The notes: generated by a model not told the origin, from the sequence alone. A DNA stretch of 37,850 nt from JBCBWG01 sp036804185 (GCA_050330095.1 JBHJOC010000102.1:1-37850), one strand, 5' to 3'. Shown: positions 14,989-24,508, numbered from the stretch's first letter. Translations and numbers: made by a program.

Positions 14989-15738
14989 GTGACTGGGACA
15001 CCAAGTGTGAAGCCGCACGCGGTCGCCGACTGCGAGGCGCCCCGACGGCACAGGCAGACCGCCAATCTGCGCATCGTAGCGGCTACCTGTCTTTGGGCGG
15101 GCCTTGCAGGCATCGAGGGCGGGACGGCCAACGCGCGATCGGGGCCGACGACGGATGCGATCGGCGCGTGGACGACGACTGTGCGCCCCGCGCCACCGGC
15201 GCCGCGTGTGGCACCTGCTCCCAACGGTGGCACGGCGCCGTGTACAGTGGGGGCAAGCCCCCGTCGCAAGATCGGCACCCCTTATACTGTTGCCGGCATC
15301 ACCTATGTGCCTGCCGAGAACCCGCAGTACGACGAGATCGGCGAAGCGTCCTGGTACGGCGAGGGCTTTCACGGCAAGCCGACCGCGAATGGCGAGCTTT
15401 ATGATCAAGCCTCGATGACAGCCGCCCATCCGACGCTGCCGATGCCATCGTTTGTGCGTGTTACCAATCTTGCGAACGGCCGCACCGTTCTGGTGCGCGT
15501 CAACAATCGCGGACCCTTCAAGCGGGGCCGCATCATCGACGTATCGAAGGCCGCAGCCGACGCGCTCGGCTTTGCGCAGCATGGTATCACACGTGTCCGC
15601 GTCCAGTATGTCGGGCCAGCGCCGCTCGAGTTTGCAACGCCTTGTCGATCTGAGAGGCCCCAGTCTGCCGCGCCGGCCTCGGGCATGGAACTCCCGGAGT
15701 CGGTGGCCCAGCCATCGCGTGCGATCAGCCGTCCATGA
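14989..15738 (+). CDS. RlpA-like double-psi beta-barrel protein, catalytic Asp replaced
   Basis: A 249-residue exported protein of the RlpA family. RlpA of Pseudomonas aeruginosa is an outer-membrane septal lytic transglycosylase that cleaves glycan strands lacking stem peptides. A hydrophobic segment (27-42) follows a long basic N-terminus, then a Pro-rich linker (60-90) and the double-psi beta-barrel (about 115-210) with GEASWYGEGFHGKPTANGE, FVRVTNL and RIIDVS. The catalytic Glu is kept (E136), but the Asp of the usual VNDRGPF motif is Asn (N173), so catalysis is doubtful. No SPOR domain and no convincing lipobox are seen. The start is GTG 14989 after a G-rich ribosome-binding site. It overlaps the 3' end of purL by 14 bases on the opposite strand. 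Confidence 0.88.
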   Translation: MTGTPSVKPHAVADCEAPRRHRQTANLRIVAATCLWAGLAGIEGGTANARSGPTTDAIGAWTTTVRPAPPAPRVAPAPNGGTAPCTVGASPRRKIGTPYTVAGITYVPAENPQYDEIGEASWYGEGFHGKPTANGELYDQASMTAAHPTLPMPSFVRVTNLANGRTVLVRVNNRGPFKRGRIIDVSKAAADALGFAQHGITRVRVQYVGPAPLEFATPCRSERPQSAAPASGMELPESVAQPSRAISRP

Positions 15739-17935
15739 ACGCTGGAAACCATCCTTCGTGCGCGTCGCGCAGTCGCGCGAGAGGAAGCGGCGTCTCGCCC
15801 GGAAGTGCGATCGAATCACCCTCCACAACGCCGATGATCCTGGCTGGTACGCCGATCAGCCGCGCGCGATCAATCACGGCATCGGCCGAATTTGGCTCAG
15901 TCGAGATGACATAGCGGCCTTGGTCTTCGCCAAACCAGATCGCATGCGCTGGAAGCCTGCCCTCGTAGGCAAACAGCCGCACACCCTTATCTCCCGCAAG
16001 CGCCATCTCCGCGATTGCGACCAGCAGGCCGCCGTCAGAAACGTCATGTACGGCCGACACGCTCCTGTCACGGATCAGTCCACGAACGAAATTGCCGACT
16101 TTGCGTTCAGCCTCAAGATCAACAGGCGGCGGGGCGCCGGCGAGGCCGCCAGCGAAGGCCTGCTGATAGAGCGACTGACCGAGATGGCCGCTTTCAGCGC
16201 CGAGCAGGATCAGAAGATCACCTTGCCTCTCAAGCTTGAGTTTCGCCATTTGGGCATGATCGGGGATCAGGCCTACGCCGCCGATGGCAGGTGTCGGCAG
16301 AATGGCCCGGCCATTGGTCTCATTGTAAAGCGACACGTTGCCCGAGACGACGGGATAATCGAGAGCGGCACAGGCGCGCGCGATTCCTCGAACGGCGCCA
16401 ACGAACTGGCCCATGATTTCGGGCCGTTCGGGAGAACCGAAATTCATGTTGTCCGTGATCGCGATCGGGTCTGCGCCAACCGCCGTCAGGTTGCGCCACG
16501 TTTCGGCGACCGCTTGGCAGGCGCCTTCTTCGGGATCAGCAAGAACGTAGCGCGGCGTCACATCGCAGGTCGCAGCGATCGCCTTCGTCGTTCCATGGAC
16601 ACGTACGACGGCCGCGTCGCCGCCGGGCCGCTGGACGGTGTCGCCCATCACCATGTGGTCGTACTGCTCAAAGACCCACCGCCGCGAGCAAAGATGCGGT
16701 GACCCCATCATCGTCACGAGCACCTCGGCGAAACCTGTTTTCGGTGCTGCGACCCATTCCGGCAGGATCTGCTTCGGCCTTGCTGTCTCGACCCAGGGGC
16801 GCTCGTAGACCGGCGCGGAATTCGCGAGCCGGTCGACGGGCAGGTCGGCTTCGATTCGTCCATTCCGCTTGATCACGAGGCGGCCAGTCTCGGTCGTCGA
16901 GCCGATGACCGCGAAGTCGAGACCCCATTTGCGAAAGATCGCCTCGGCCTCTGGCTCACGCCCTGGCTTCAGGATCATCAGCATACGTTCCTGGCTCTCG
17001 GACAGCATGATCTCATAGGCGGTCATGCCGGTCTCGCGCTGGGGTACGAGGTCCAGGTCAAGCGTGATGCCGACGCCGCCCTTGTCGGCCATTTCCGATG
17101 TCGAGGATGTGAGGCCCGCTGCACCCATGTCCTGAATGGCAATGATGGCGTCCGACGCCATCAACTCCAGGCAGGCTTCGATCAAAAGCTTTTCCGTGAA
17201 TGGGTCACCGACCTGAACGGTCGGCCGTTTTTCTTCGCTTTTGTCGTCGAATTCGGCCGACGCCATGGTCGCGCCATGGATGCCGTCGCGGCCGGTTTTC
17301 GAGCCAACATAGACGACGGGGAGGCCAACACCTTTGGCGGCCGAATAGAAAATCTTGTCAGTCTTGGCGAGGCCAACGCACATGGCGTTGACGAGGATGT
17401 TGGAGTTGTAGGCTGGGTCGAAGTTGACCTCTCCGCCAACCGTCGGCACGCCGACGCAGTTCCCATAGCCGCCGATGCCGGCAACGACGCCAGATACAAG
17501 GTGGCGGGTCTTGGGGTGATCGGGATCGCCGAAGCGCAAGGCGTTGAGGTTCATGACCGGGCGCGCGCCCATCGTGAAGACATCGCGCATGATGCCGCCG
17601 ACACCCGTCGCTGCCCCCTGGTACGGCTCGATGAATGAGGGATGGTTGTGGCTTTCCATCTTGAAGACGGCGCAATCGCCGTCGCCAAGGTCGACGACGC
17701 CTGCATTCTCCCCAGGCCCCTGGATCACCTTGGAGCCGGTCGTTGGCAGCGTTCTCAGCCAGATACGCGAGGACTTGTAAGAGCAGTGCTCGGACCACAT
17801 GACAGAGAAGATGCCGAGTTCGGTCAATGTCGGCACGCGCCCGTCGAGGATCTCGAGCAGGCGCCGGTATTCATCAGCCGTGATGCCGTGCTCGGCGACG
17901 AGTTCTGGCGTGATTTCTGGTGCGGTGGTGCTCAT
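15725..17935 (-). CDS. purL: Phosphoribosylformylglycinamidine synthase subunit PurL (small type)
   Basis: ATP-dependent synthase subunit of the fourth step of de novo purine synthesis, FGAR to FGAM. It works with separate PurS and PurQ subunits (glutaminase), not in this window. The product has 736 residues, the usual length of small PurL. SVMWSEHCSYKSS carries the active-site His (H50), and GPGENAG, ESHNHPS, GAATGVGGI and the second-half repeat DVSDGGLLVAIAEM mark the two AIRS-like halves. The start at 17935 has GGGAG 9 bases upstream; the open frame upstream to 18082 is not conserved. purL, bolA and grxD share a strand, but here an opposing gene separates purL from bolA. Confidence 0.97.
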   Translation of the reverse strand: MSTTAPEITPELVAEHGITADEYRRLLEILDGRVPTLTELGIFSVMWSEHCSYKSSRIWLRTLPTTGSKVIQGPGENAGVVDLGDGDCAVFKMESHNHPSFIEPYQGAATGVGGIMRDVFTMGARPVMNLNALRFGDPDHPKTRHLVSGVVAGIGGYGNCVGVPTVGGEVNFDPAYNSNILVNAMCVGLAKTDKIFYSAAKGVGLPVVYVGSKTGRDGIHGATMASAEFDDKSEEKRPTVQVGDPFTEKLLIEACLELMASDAIIAIQDMGAAGLTSSTSEMADKGGVGITLDLDLVPQRETGMTAYEIMLSESQERMLMILKPGREPEAEAIFRKWGLDFAVIGSTTETGRLVIKRNGRIEADLPVDRLANSAPVYERPWVETARPKQILPEWVAAPKTGFAEVLVTMMGSPHLCSRRWVFEQYDHMVMGDTVQRPGGDAAVVRVHGTTKAIAATCDVTPRYVLADPEEGACQAVAETWRNLTAVGADPIAITDNMNFGSPERPEIMGQFVGAVRGIARACAALDYPVVSGNVSLYNETNGRAILPTPAIGGVGLIPDHAQMAKLKLERQGDLLILLGAESGHLGQSLYQQAFAGGLAGAPPPVDLEAERKVGNFVRGLIRDRSVSAVHDVSDGGLLVAIAEMALAGDKGVRLFAYEGRLPAHAIWFGEDQGRYVISTEPNSADAVIDRARLIGVPARIIGVVEGDSIALPGETPLPLARLRDAHEGWFPAFMDG

Positions 17936-18075
17936 GCGCGCGGCTCCCGACGGGTTCGAGGGCGCGTTATAGCGACGGCGGCCGAAGTTGTCGCGTGGAG
18001 CGTTGGCGATGTCGCGGCGTGCACGTCCCGCCGCGCAATTGGCTGGCTCCCGACGCGGTGTCCGATGCAGAACAG

Positions 18076-18115
18076 TCTTCACATAATGGAAAAGATTGTT
18101 AGGTTTACTGCAGAA
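18076..18115 (+). promoter_or_regulatory. AT-rich putative promoter region
   Basis: A conspicuously AT-rich stretch in a GC-rich gap between divergent purL and the exported protein gene. TTCACA and, 16 bases later, TAGGTT could serve as -35 and -10 for the exported protein. The match is weak. Confidence 0.3.
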
Positions 18116-18174
18116 TGAGGCGCGCGTGGTCGCTGCCAGTCGACTGCCACCTCGATGTCAAGAGGAGTTCACCG

Positions 18175-19341
18175 ATGCGGCGAGCAGCGTCGATGCTAAC
18201 ATTTTCCGCGATCATTTGCTCCCTGGTGGGCTCGGTGATCGCAGGGGCGAGCACGGCAGCGGCGCAAGCTCAAAACGACAATCGGGTCTTTCACAGGTTC
18301 GGGTCTTCGGGGAACTGGCTGATCCAGGCCGCCACGATCAGTGGTCAATTCAACCACTGCGAGGCGGTGGCATCCTATCAGAGCGGGACACGGGTGGGCA
18401 TCATTGCGCGCGCGAACGGTGACTGGATCCTGCGCTTCTGGAGTGCCAACTTTCCAAATCGCAGCGAGCAAGAGTTTCCCGTTATACTCCTCGTCGATAA
18501 TCGCACCGTGTTGAATGGAAATGGCCTGTTCAGCGGGCAGGACGTTTTCATTACGCTCGGCCAGTCGCTCGACCGCATTCAGGCGATCATGCGCGGCCGC
18601 GTGATGACGATCAGAACCAACCAAGGCGCTGACTCTTTCAGCCTGCGCGGTACGAACGCTGCGACCCAGATGGTGGCGCGGTGCTTCGTCAGTTGGTCGC
18701 AGCGTGCGCCTGTCGCCTCGGGCGGAGGAGCGTTTGGACCCGGGCGCACACCGAACCAGTCTGCCGCAACGGGGCAGCGCAAACTCGATCGTGCCGAGAC
18801 CATGGAGTATGCGGTGCGCTATCTCGCAGGCGCGACCGAGCGTTACGAAATCTTGGCCGCCGACCGCAACATTTTCACGCATTTCCCGGTCAACTGGCGT
18901 TACGCGAACGGTGTCGTTGGCGGCCTGATGGTGCTTGCCAGATCGGACCTCGCTGCTGTCGCTGGACTGGACCGTTTGCTCGCTGACCATACAACGACGT
19001 GTCGCGGACGCAACGCGATCGAGCGGCGGCCGATATCACAATCCGACAGCGGATTGAAAATCGCAATTGCCAACGGAGCCTGCGAGGACGGCGGGAAAGT
19101 GACCACGTCGACGTATTCGGCAATCGAGCTCGGCAACCAGATGATCGCATTGGTCGTCGAATGGGCAGAGCAGCAAGGCGTGGATCCGCCAGAATCAAGC
19201 GTCGCCGCGCCGCCTTCGACCCGCCCTGGGCTCGTGCCGGATGACGATCCGCCGCCAGCGCAGACGCGTCGCAAGCCCCAAATGCCACAAAAAGCCGTGC
19301 CGTCTGCACCGGCTCGGGCTTCCGGTGTCACCGATCTCTGA
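18175..19341 (+). CDS. Unknown exported two-module protein
   Basis: I do not recognise this family. The 388-residue product begins with a clear signal peptide: basic MRRAAS, a hydrophobic core (7-25) and STAAAQAQ with likely cleavage near residue 32. Two modules follow. Module 1 (about 35-175) is beta-rich with cysteines C62 and C170; its opening GNWLIQA...HCEAVASY vaguely recalls IalB-type periplasmic proteins. Module 2 (about 205-335) has cysteines C276 and C303. Two disulfides are plausible, possibly formed by the DsbA-type enzyme encoded at 26875. A Pro/Ser-rich tail (338-388) ends it. The start at 18175 has a strong GAGGAG at 8 bases; an upstream in-frame ATG at 18115 lacks one. Confidence 0.75.
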   Translation: MRRAASMLTFSAIICSLVGSVIAGASTAAAQAQNDNRVFHRFGSSGNWLIQAATISGQFNHCEAVASYQSGTRVGIIARANGDWILRFWSANFPNRSEQEFPVILLVDNRTVLNGNGLFSGQDVFITLGQSLDRIQAIMRGRVMTIRTNQGADSFSLRGTNAATQMVARCFVSWSQRAPVASGGGAFGPGRTPNQSAATGQRKLDRAETMEYAVRYLAGATERYEILAADRNIFTHFPVNWRYANGVVGGLMVLARSDLAAVAGLDRLLADHTTTCRGRNAIERRPISQSDSGLKIAIANGACEDGGKVTTSTYSAIELGNQMIALVVEWAEQQGVDPPESSVAAPPSTRPGLVPDDDPPPAQTRRKPQMPQKAVPSAPARASGVTDL

Positions 19342-19357
19342 CGGCTCTCTGACGGCG

Positions 19358-21790
19358 CTACCCGCGCACCTCGCCGCCCGTTGCTTTGCGCACGGCTGCG
19401 ATGATCTTTTTTGACACTGCTTCGATCTCGGCATCGGTCAGCGTCGCGTCGCCCGGCTGCAGTGTCACCTCGATGGCAACCGACTTTTGGCCGGCGCCGA
19501 GCGATCCGCCTGTGAAAACGTCGAATACGACCGCATCCGCGACCAGCGCTTTGTCCGCGCCAAGAGCGGCCTTAAGAATGGCCGCGGCCTTGACCTCCGC
19601 CTCTACGACGAAGGCAAAGTCGCGCCGCACGGGCAGCAAGGTCGAGGCACGCAAGGCTGGCCGGGCGCGCGCCTTGCGCTTTTCCGGTGGAAGGGCGCTC
19701 AGCGCAATCTCAAACCCAACCATCGGCGCATCGAGGTCGAGCGCTGCGACGATCGAGGGGTGGATCTCACCGAACGTTGCGAGCACGAGCTTCGGCCCGC
19801 GGCGGATAACGCCCGATCGGCCCGGATGGTACCAAGCCGGTGCGTCGCGCGTGATCTGGACGCTGGCGACATCAATCCCGATGGCAGACAGCGCATCCAT
19901 GACGTCGCCCTTGACGTCGAAGACGTCGACAGAAGCAGCCTTCGTGGCCCAGTCACGCCCCCGTGCCGTCGCTTTGGCGCTGCCCGCCCGCACGCCCGAG
20001 GCGAGCAGCAGCTGACCCGTCTCCTCCGTACCCGTATAGGCCTGACCGATTTCGAACATCGCGACGTCGGCAAAGCCCCGATTGCGGTTGCGCTGAGCTG
20101 CCGTCAGCAGGCCCGGCAGCAGCCCAGGTCGCATTGTCGACAAGTCGGCTGAGATCGGGTTTGCAAGCTTCAGGTCTTGCCGCGAGCCGCCAAATAGCGC
20201 CGCCTGTTCGTCCGGGATGAAGGACCACGTCACGACCTCGGTGAGGCCGCGGCCCGCGAGCAGGCGCCGCGTCGTTCGCGCGCGCCGCTGCTGGTCGGTC
20301 AGGACGGCACGGGTGACGCCATGCATCCGCTCAAGTGGTGTCGGTTTGACTTGATCGAGGCCGACGATGCGGATCACTTCTTCGACGAGATCGGCTGGCG
20401 CCTCGATGTCAGGCCGCCAGCTTGGCGTCGTCACCACAAGAACACCGCCAGGCTGCTTGGTGACATCAAACCCTAAGGCTTCGAGGATTCTTTCAATCTC
20501 GGGATTGGGCACGTCATGGCCGGTGAGCTTGGCAATCCGAGCGACGTCGAGCGTGATCGTTTTGCGCCCCTGCGGTGGCTGCCCAGCGATCAATCGGCGT
20601 GACGGCGTCCCACCACAGAGATCGACGATCATCTGAGTTGCGAGATCGAGGCCGCCCTCGACGAACTCCGGGTCGACGCCACGCTCGAAGCGATAGCGAG
20701 CATCGGTCTGGATCCCGATCCGGCGCCCTGTCGCCGCAATCCGCTTCGGATCGAAGTAGGCGCACTCAATCAGAACGTTGCGTGTCTCGTTCGTGCACCC
20801 GGTCGACTCCCCACCGATGATTCCACCGAGCCCTAGCACTCCACTGCCGTCGGCGATCACGCACATCTCGTCGTCGACCTCGTAGGTCCGATCGTCGAGT
20901 GCTGCGAACGTTTCACCGGTTCGGCCGAGGCGCGCGTAAATGGTGCCCGACAGCTTGTCAGCGTCGTAAACGTGCAGCGGACGGCCGCGATCCATCGAGA
21001 TGTAGTTTGTCACATCGACGAGGGCGGAGATGGGGCGCAGGCCGACGGCCCGCAGCCGGCGCTGCAGCCAAGCCGGCGATGGACCATTGGCGACACCTCG
21101 GATGTAACGCCCGGCAAAGACCGGACAAGCGCTTGCAGCACCGGCCTCGAAGCGCAGTTCGATCGGTACGGGACAATCGAAGTCGCCGTCGACGGGACCA
21201 AGCTTTGGTGCCGGCTTCAGTGTACCAAGACCGGCAGCCGCGAGGTCGCGCGCAATCCCTCTGACCCCCGTGCAGTCCGGGCGATTGGGCGTGATCGCGA
21301 CCTCGAACACCGGGTCGGCGAGCCCCATCACGTCGATGTAGCGCTCGCCCACGCGCTCGGCGAGACCGGGGTCGAGATCGATGATGCCCTCGTGGTCATC
21401 GGACAGTTCGAGTTCGCGCTCGGAGACGAGCATGCCGTTCGACACGATCCCGCGCACGGGCCGCTTCTCGAGCGTGATACCGGTGCCAGGGATGAACGTG
21501 CCGAGCGGCGCGAACACACCGACCATGCCGCTTCTGGCATTGGGCGCGCCGCAGACAACTTCGACGGCATCTGCGCCGCGCGCCACCTCGACCTGACAGA
21601 CCCGCAGCTTGTCGGCGTCTGGATGCTGGCGCGCCTCGATCACCCGCGCGATGGTGAAGGCACCGAGCGAGGCCGCCGGGTCGACGAGATCGTCGACCTC
21701 GAGGCCGATCGAGGACAGCGTGCGTTCGATGTCAACGAGGCTTGCTTCGGTGTCGAGATGATCCTTGAGCCAGGACAGCGTGAATTTCAT
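19358..21790 (-). CDS. pheT: Phenylalanyl-tRNA synthetase beta subunit
   Basis: The beta chain of the alpha2-beta2 enzyme that charges tRNA-Phe; it provides tRNA binding and editing. The 810 residues begin MKFTLSWLKDHL, typical of the family. An EMAP/OB tRNA-binding domain (about 40-150, with ADKLRVCQVEV), the B3/4 editing region, B5, a catalytic-core-like domain (from about 480, VTWSFIPDEQAALFGG) and a C-terminal FDX-ACB anticodon-binding domain (about 715-810, PVRRDFAFVV) are visible. The start at 21790 has no clear Shine-Dalgarno. The partner gene pheS, usually directly upstream, is not here: an unknown membrane protein gene occupies that position, with guaB beyond it. Confidence 0.97.
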   Translation of the reverse strand: MKFTLSWLKDHLDTEASLVDIERTLSSIGLEVDDLVDPAASLGAFTIARVIEARQHPDADKLRVCQVEVARGADAVEVVCGAPNARSGMVGVFAPLGTFIPGTGITLEKRPVRGIVSNGMLVSERELELSDDHEGIIDLDPGLAERVGERYIDVMGLADPVFEVAITPNRPDCTGVRGIARDLAAAGLGTLKPAPKLGPVDGDFDCPVPIELRFEAGAASACPVFAGRYIRGVANGPSPAWLQRRLRAVGLRPISALVDVTNYISMDRGRPLHVYDADKLSGTIYARLGRTGETFAALDDRTYEVDDEMCVIADGSGVLGLGGIIGGESTGCTNETRNVLIECAYFDPKRIAATGRRIGIQTDARYRFERGVDPEFVEGGLDLATQMIVDLCGGTPSRRLIAGQPPQGRKTITLDVARIAKLTGHDVPNPEIERILEALGFDVTKQPGGVLVVTTPSWRPDIEAPADLVEEVIRIVGLDQVKPTPLERMHGVTRAVLTDQQRRARTTRRLLAGRGLTEVVTWSFIPDEQAALFGGSRQDLKLANPISADLSTMRPGLLPGLLTAAQRNRNRGFADVAMFEIGQAYTGTEETGQLLLASGVRAGSAKATARGRDWATKAASVDVFDVKGDVMDALSAIGIDVASVQITRDAPAWYHPGRSGVIRRGPKLVLATFGEIHPSIVAALDLDAPMVGFEIALSALPPEKRKARARPALRASTLLPVRRDFAFVVEAEVKAAAILKAALGADKALVADAVVFDVFTGGSLGAGQKSVAIEVTLQPGDATLTDAEIEAVSKKIIAAVRKATGGEVRG

Positions 21791-22020
21791 GAGATAGGTC
21801 CAGAGGTCATGGGGTCGGTGCGCCACGACGGGCGATCGCGAAATGGAGGTCGGGCGCTGCTCTTTAGGGGGAATTCAGCGCCAAGGAAACCGGGTCCGGA
21901 CGTAGAGCCCCGTCCCGGGAGCGGATTGGGCGACGGCGCGCACCGACGTCGCCCGTGTCATGCGGCCGATGTTCTGTGGGCGACGTTTCCCGGTTGCTCC
22001 GTTGAGCACGGGCTGCAATG

Positions 22021-22602
22021 TCAGGGTAGGATTGGTGCCGCGCCGCGCCGGCGCTCGACCCGCCTGCCGTCGAGCGACTGGCCCTCCATCGCCTGCCGCG
22101 CACGCCTGATCTTGCCGTAGATCCAGGCAAACGAGAGCAGGATCTTGATTAGAGATAGAGCGTAGTACATGCGGAAAACAAAGGCATAGATCACGAACCA
22201 GGGTGCGCCGATGTTCATCGCCACCGGCGAAACACTCAGGTCGAAGTGTTCCATCACATCGAAAAAGCCACCGCGTAGCACAAGGTCGAGCGCGAACAGG
22301 CTGGTTGAGATTGGCCCTGCCAGTTGGGGCACGCCTTCGATCTTGAAAATGACGTGTCCTTGCCATTGGAGGAAGACGCAAGAGCACGTGAACAGGACAT
22401 AGAATACGAGCATCGACACTGCCATGAAGCGGTAGTAGCCGAGCGCTTGACGCAGCGTCGTTCCTGAGAACGAAAAGTCGATCCACTGATCGAGCTGATC
22501 GTGCTTGCGATCATGGTAGAATATGATGAACACGGACGTGGCGGCCATTGCTGCTGCAATCGCGATGGCAACCAGGACCGATGTGGATAAACCTGCGAGC
22601 AT
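22021..22602 (-). CDS. Unknown four-helix membrane protein
   Basis: An unrecognised 193-residue integral membrane protein. Hydrophobic helices are visible at about 8-28 (VLVAIAIAAAMAATSVFIIFY), 58-80, 98-115 and 140-165, with a charged segment DRKHDQLDQWIDF after the first. The tail is basic (RRARQAMEGQSLDGRRVERRRG), suggesting a cytoplasmic C-terminus. The start is set at ATG 22602, where hydrophobicity begins; the frame is open to 22737, but that extension is Arg/Pro/Ser-rich. It is upstream of pheT on the same strand with a 230-base gap, in the place usually taken by pheS. Confidence 0.75.
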   Translation of the reverse strand: MLAGLSTSVLVAIAIAAAMAATSVFIIFYHDRKHDQLDQWIDFSFSGTTLRQALGYYRFMAVSMLVFYVLFTCSCVFLQWQGHVIFKIEGVPQLAGPISTSLFALDLVLRGGFFDVMEHFDLSVSPVAMNIGAPWFVIYAFVFRMYYALSLIKILLSFAWIYGKIRRARQAMEGQSLDGRRVERRRGAAPILP

Positions 22603-22865
22603 TGGTTCAGTTTCGTGCTCAGTGACCAGCGCAGGCCCTGCTACTGAGCCTGTTCGCCGCTGAGAACAACCCTCGGGCCGCCGGCTGCCGCTGCGCCGAA
22701 CAGCCCTGTCGCCAAAACGCCGCGCCTCCTGGAGCAATCATGCCACCGTGAAGTGCTTTGCCTGATCCGAGCCGCGTGGTAGGTGCGTTGCGATCTCAGC
22801 GGGCTGGGCCCGATCGGTCGACTGTTCGAGCGCTCTGCCGGCCCCGATGATCCAGGAGCGCGCCC

Positions 22866-24362
22866 ATGCATGACCGTTCAGACAACTTGAACCGCATCGA
22901 CCGGGTCACCAACGTCGGGCTCACGTTCGACGACGTGCTGCTTGTGCCGCAAGCCTCGAGCATCATGCCTGGGGCCGTCTCGGTGGTAAGCCGTGTGACG
23001 CGCACGGTTGGCCTCAATATCCCGATCATCTCCTCGGCGATGGATACGGTGACAGAAGCGCGCCTCGCGATTGCCATGGCGCAGGCTGGCGGCATCGGTG
23101 TGGTCCACCGCAACCTCTCCCCGGAAAAACAGGCGATGGAGGTTGAGGCCGTCAAGAAGTTCGAGAGCGGCATGGTCGTCAATCCGGTGACGATCTCACC
23201 AGATGCCACACTCGAGGATGCCTGGCATTTGATGGAGCGGCACGGCATCTCCGGCATTCCAGTCACGCAATCCGGCGGCAAGCTCGTTGGCATCCTCACG
23301 AACCGCGACGTTCGCTTTGCGACCGATCCAACCCAGTCCGTCGCGGACCTGATGACCAAGGCGAACCTTGTGACTGTGCGCCCCGGCGTCTCCCGCGATG
23401 AAGCCAAACGCCTGCTCCACCAGCATCGTATCGAAAAACTACTGGTTGTTGACGAGGCGTTCCGTTGCGTTGGTCTGATCACCGTGAAGGACATCGAGAA
23501 AGCTCAGCGCCACCCGAATGCCTGCAAAGACGAGCAGGGCCGCCTTAGGGTCGCGGCCGCGACGACGGTCGGTGACGACGGCTTCGAGCGGACCGAGCGG
23601 CTGGTCGGCGCGGGATGTGACCTCATCGTCGTCGATACCGCGCACGGTCACTCGATCAAGGTGATCGAGGCCGTCGCGCGCATCAAGAAGATGTCGAACA
23701 GCACGCAAGTGATCGCAGGAAATGTCGCGACCGCGGAAGCAACGCAAGCGCTGATCGATGCGGGCGCCGATGCGATCAAGGTTGGAATCGGGCCCGGCTC
23801 GATCTGCACGACACGTGTGGTTGCCGGCGTGGGCGTACCGCAGCTGACAGCCATCATGGACTGTGTTGAGGTCGCCAAGAAGCGCTCGGTTCCCGTCATC
23901 GCCGACGGTGGGGTCAAATATTCGGGCGATGTGACGAAGGCAATTGCAGCCGGCGCGGACTGCGTGATGATCGGCTCGCTGCTTGCAGGCACCGATGAAG
24001 CGCCAGGCGAGACCTACCTGTACCAGGGCCGGACCTACAAGTCCTATCGCGGCATGGGCTCGGTCGGCGCCATGGCGCGCGGGTCGGCTGACCGGTACTT
24101 CCAGCAGGAGGTGAGTGACACGCTCAAGCTCGTGCCTGAGGGCATCGAGGGGCAGGTTCCGTACAAGGGTCCCGTCGGCAATGTGCTCCACCAACTCGTC
24201 GGTGGCCTGCGCGCGGGCATGGGCTACGTCGGTGCGGGTACAATCGAGGAACTGCAGGCGAAAGCCCGTTTCGTTCGAATCTCGCCGGCAGCCATGCGCG
24301 AAAGCCATCCGCATGGCGTGACCGTCACGCGCGAGAGCCCGAATTACCCTGGCAGCGTTTGA
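22866..24362 (+). CDS. guaB: Inosine-5'-monophosphate dehydrogenase
   Basis: Oxidises IMP to XMP with NAD, the committing step to GMP. The 498-residue protein has the (beta/alpha)8 barrel interrupted by a tandem CBS (Bateman) pair at about residues 105-215. The catalytic loop is GPGSICTTR with nucleophile C314. DDVLLVP (22-28), the flap region (SYRGMGSVGAMARGSADRYFQ) and the C-terminal GLRAGMGYVGA are all canonical. ATG 22866 has AGGAG 7 bases upstream. It is the first gene of a same-strand run guaB-MAPEG-rsmB-tspO; gaps in this run are small (146, 35 and 52 bases). Confidence 0.98.
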   Translation: MHDRSDNLNRIDRVTNVGLTFDDVLLVPQASSIMPGAVSVVSRVTRTVGLNIPIISSAMDTVTEARLAIAMAQAGGIGVVHRNLSPEKQAMEVEAVKKFESGMVVNPVTISPDATLEDAWHLMERHGISGIPVTQSGGKLVGILTNRDVRFATDPTQSVADLMTKANLVTVRPGVSRDEAKRLLHQHRIEKLLVVDEAFRCVGLITVKDIEKAQRHPNACKDEQGRLRVAAATTVGDDGFERTERLVGAGCDLIVVDTAHGHSIKVIEAVARIKKMSNSTQVIAGNVATAEATQALIDAGADAIKVGIGPGSICTTRVVAGVGVPQLTAIMDCVEVAKKRSVPVIADGGVKYSGDVTKAIAAGADCVMIGSLLAGTDEAPGETYLYQGRTYKSYRGMGSVGAMARGSADRYFQQEVSDTLKLVPEGIEGQVPYKGPVGNVLHQLVGGLRAGMGYVGAGTIEELQAKARFVRISPAAMRESHPHGVTVTRESPNYPGSV

Positions 24363-24508
24363 GAGGCGAAGGCGGCCGGCCATGTTTGGACGGCGCGTCA
24401 TGTGCTTCGAGCCCAGCCCCTCGCTGGGTTCGGACCCATCGTCCCGCAGCAAGAGGACGATGCGTCTGGCGCCAGCAGCGCCGCGACATGGAGATTGGCG
24501 GGAGCCTG

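Noticed and set aside
14890..15828. Long upstream extension of the bolA frame
   Set aside because: Arg-rich antisense shadow of the rlpA-like gene and the purL end; BolA proteins are about 77 residues and start at 14889.
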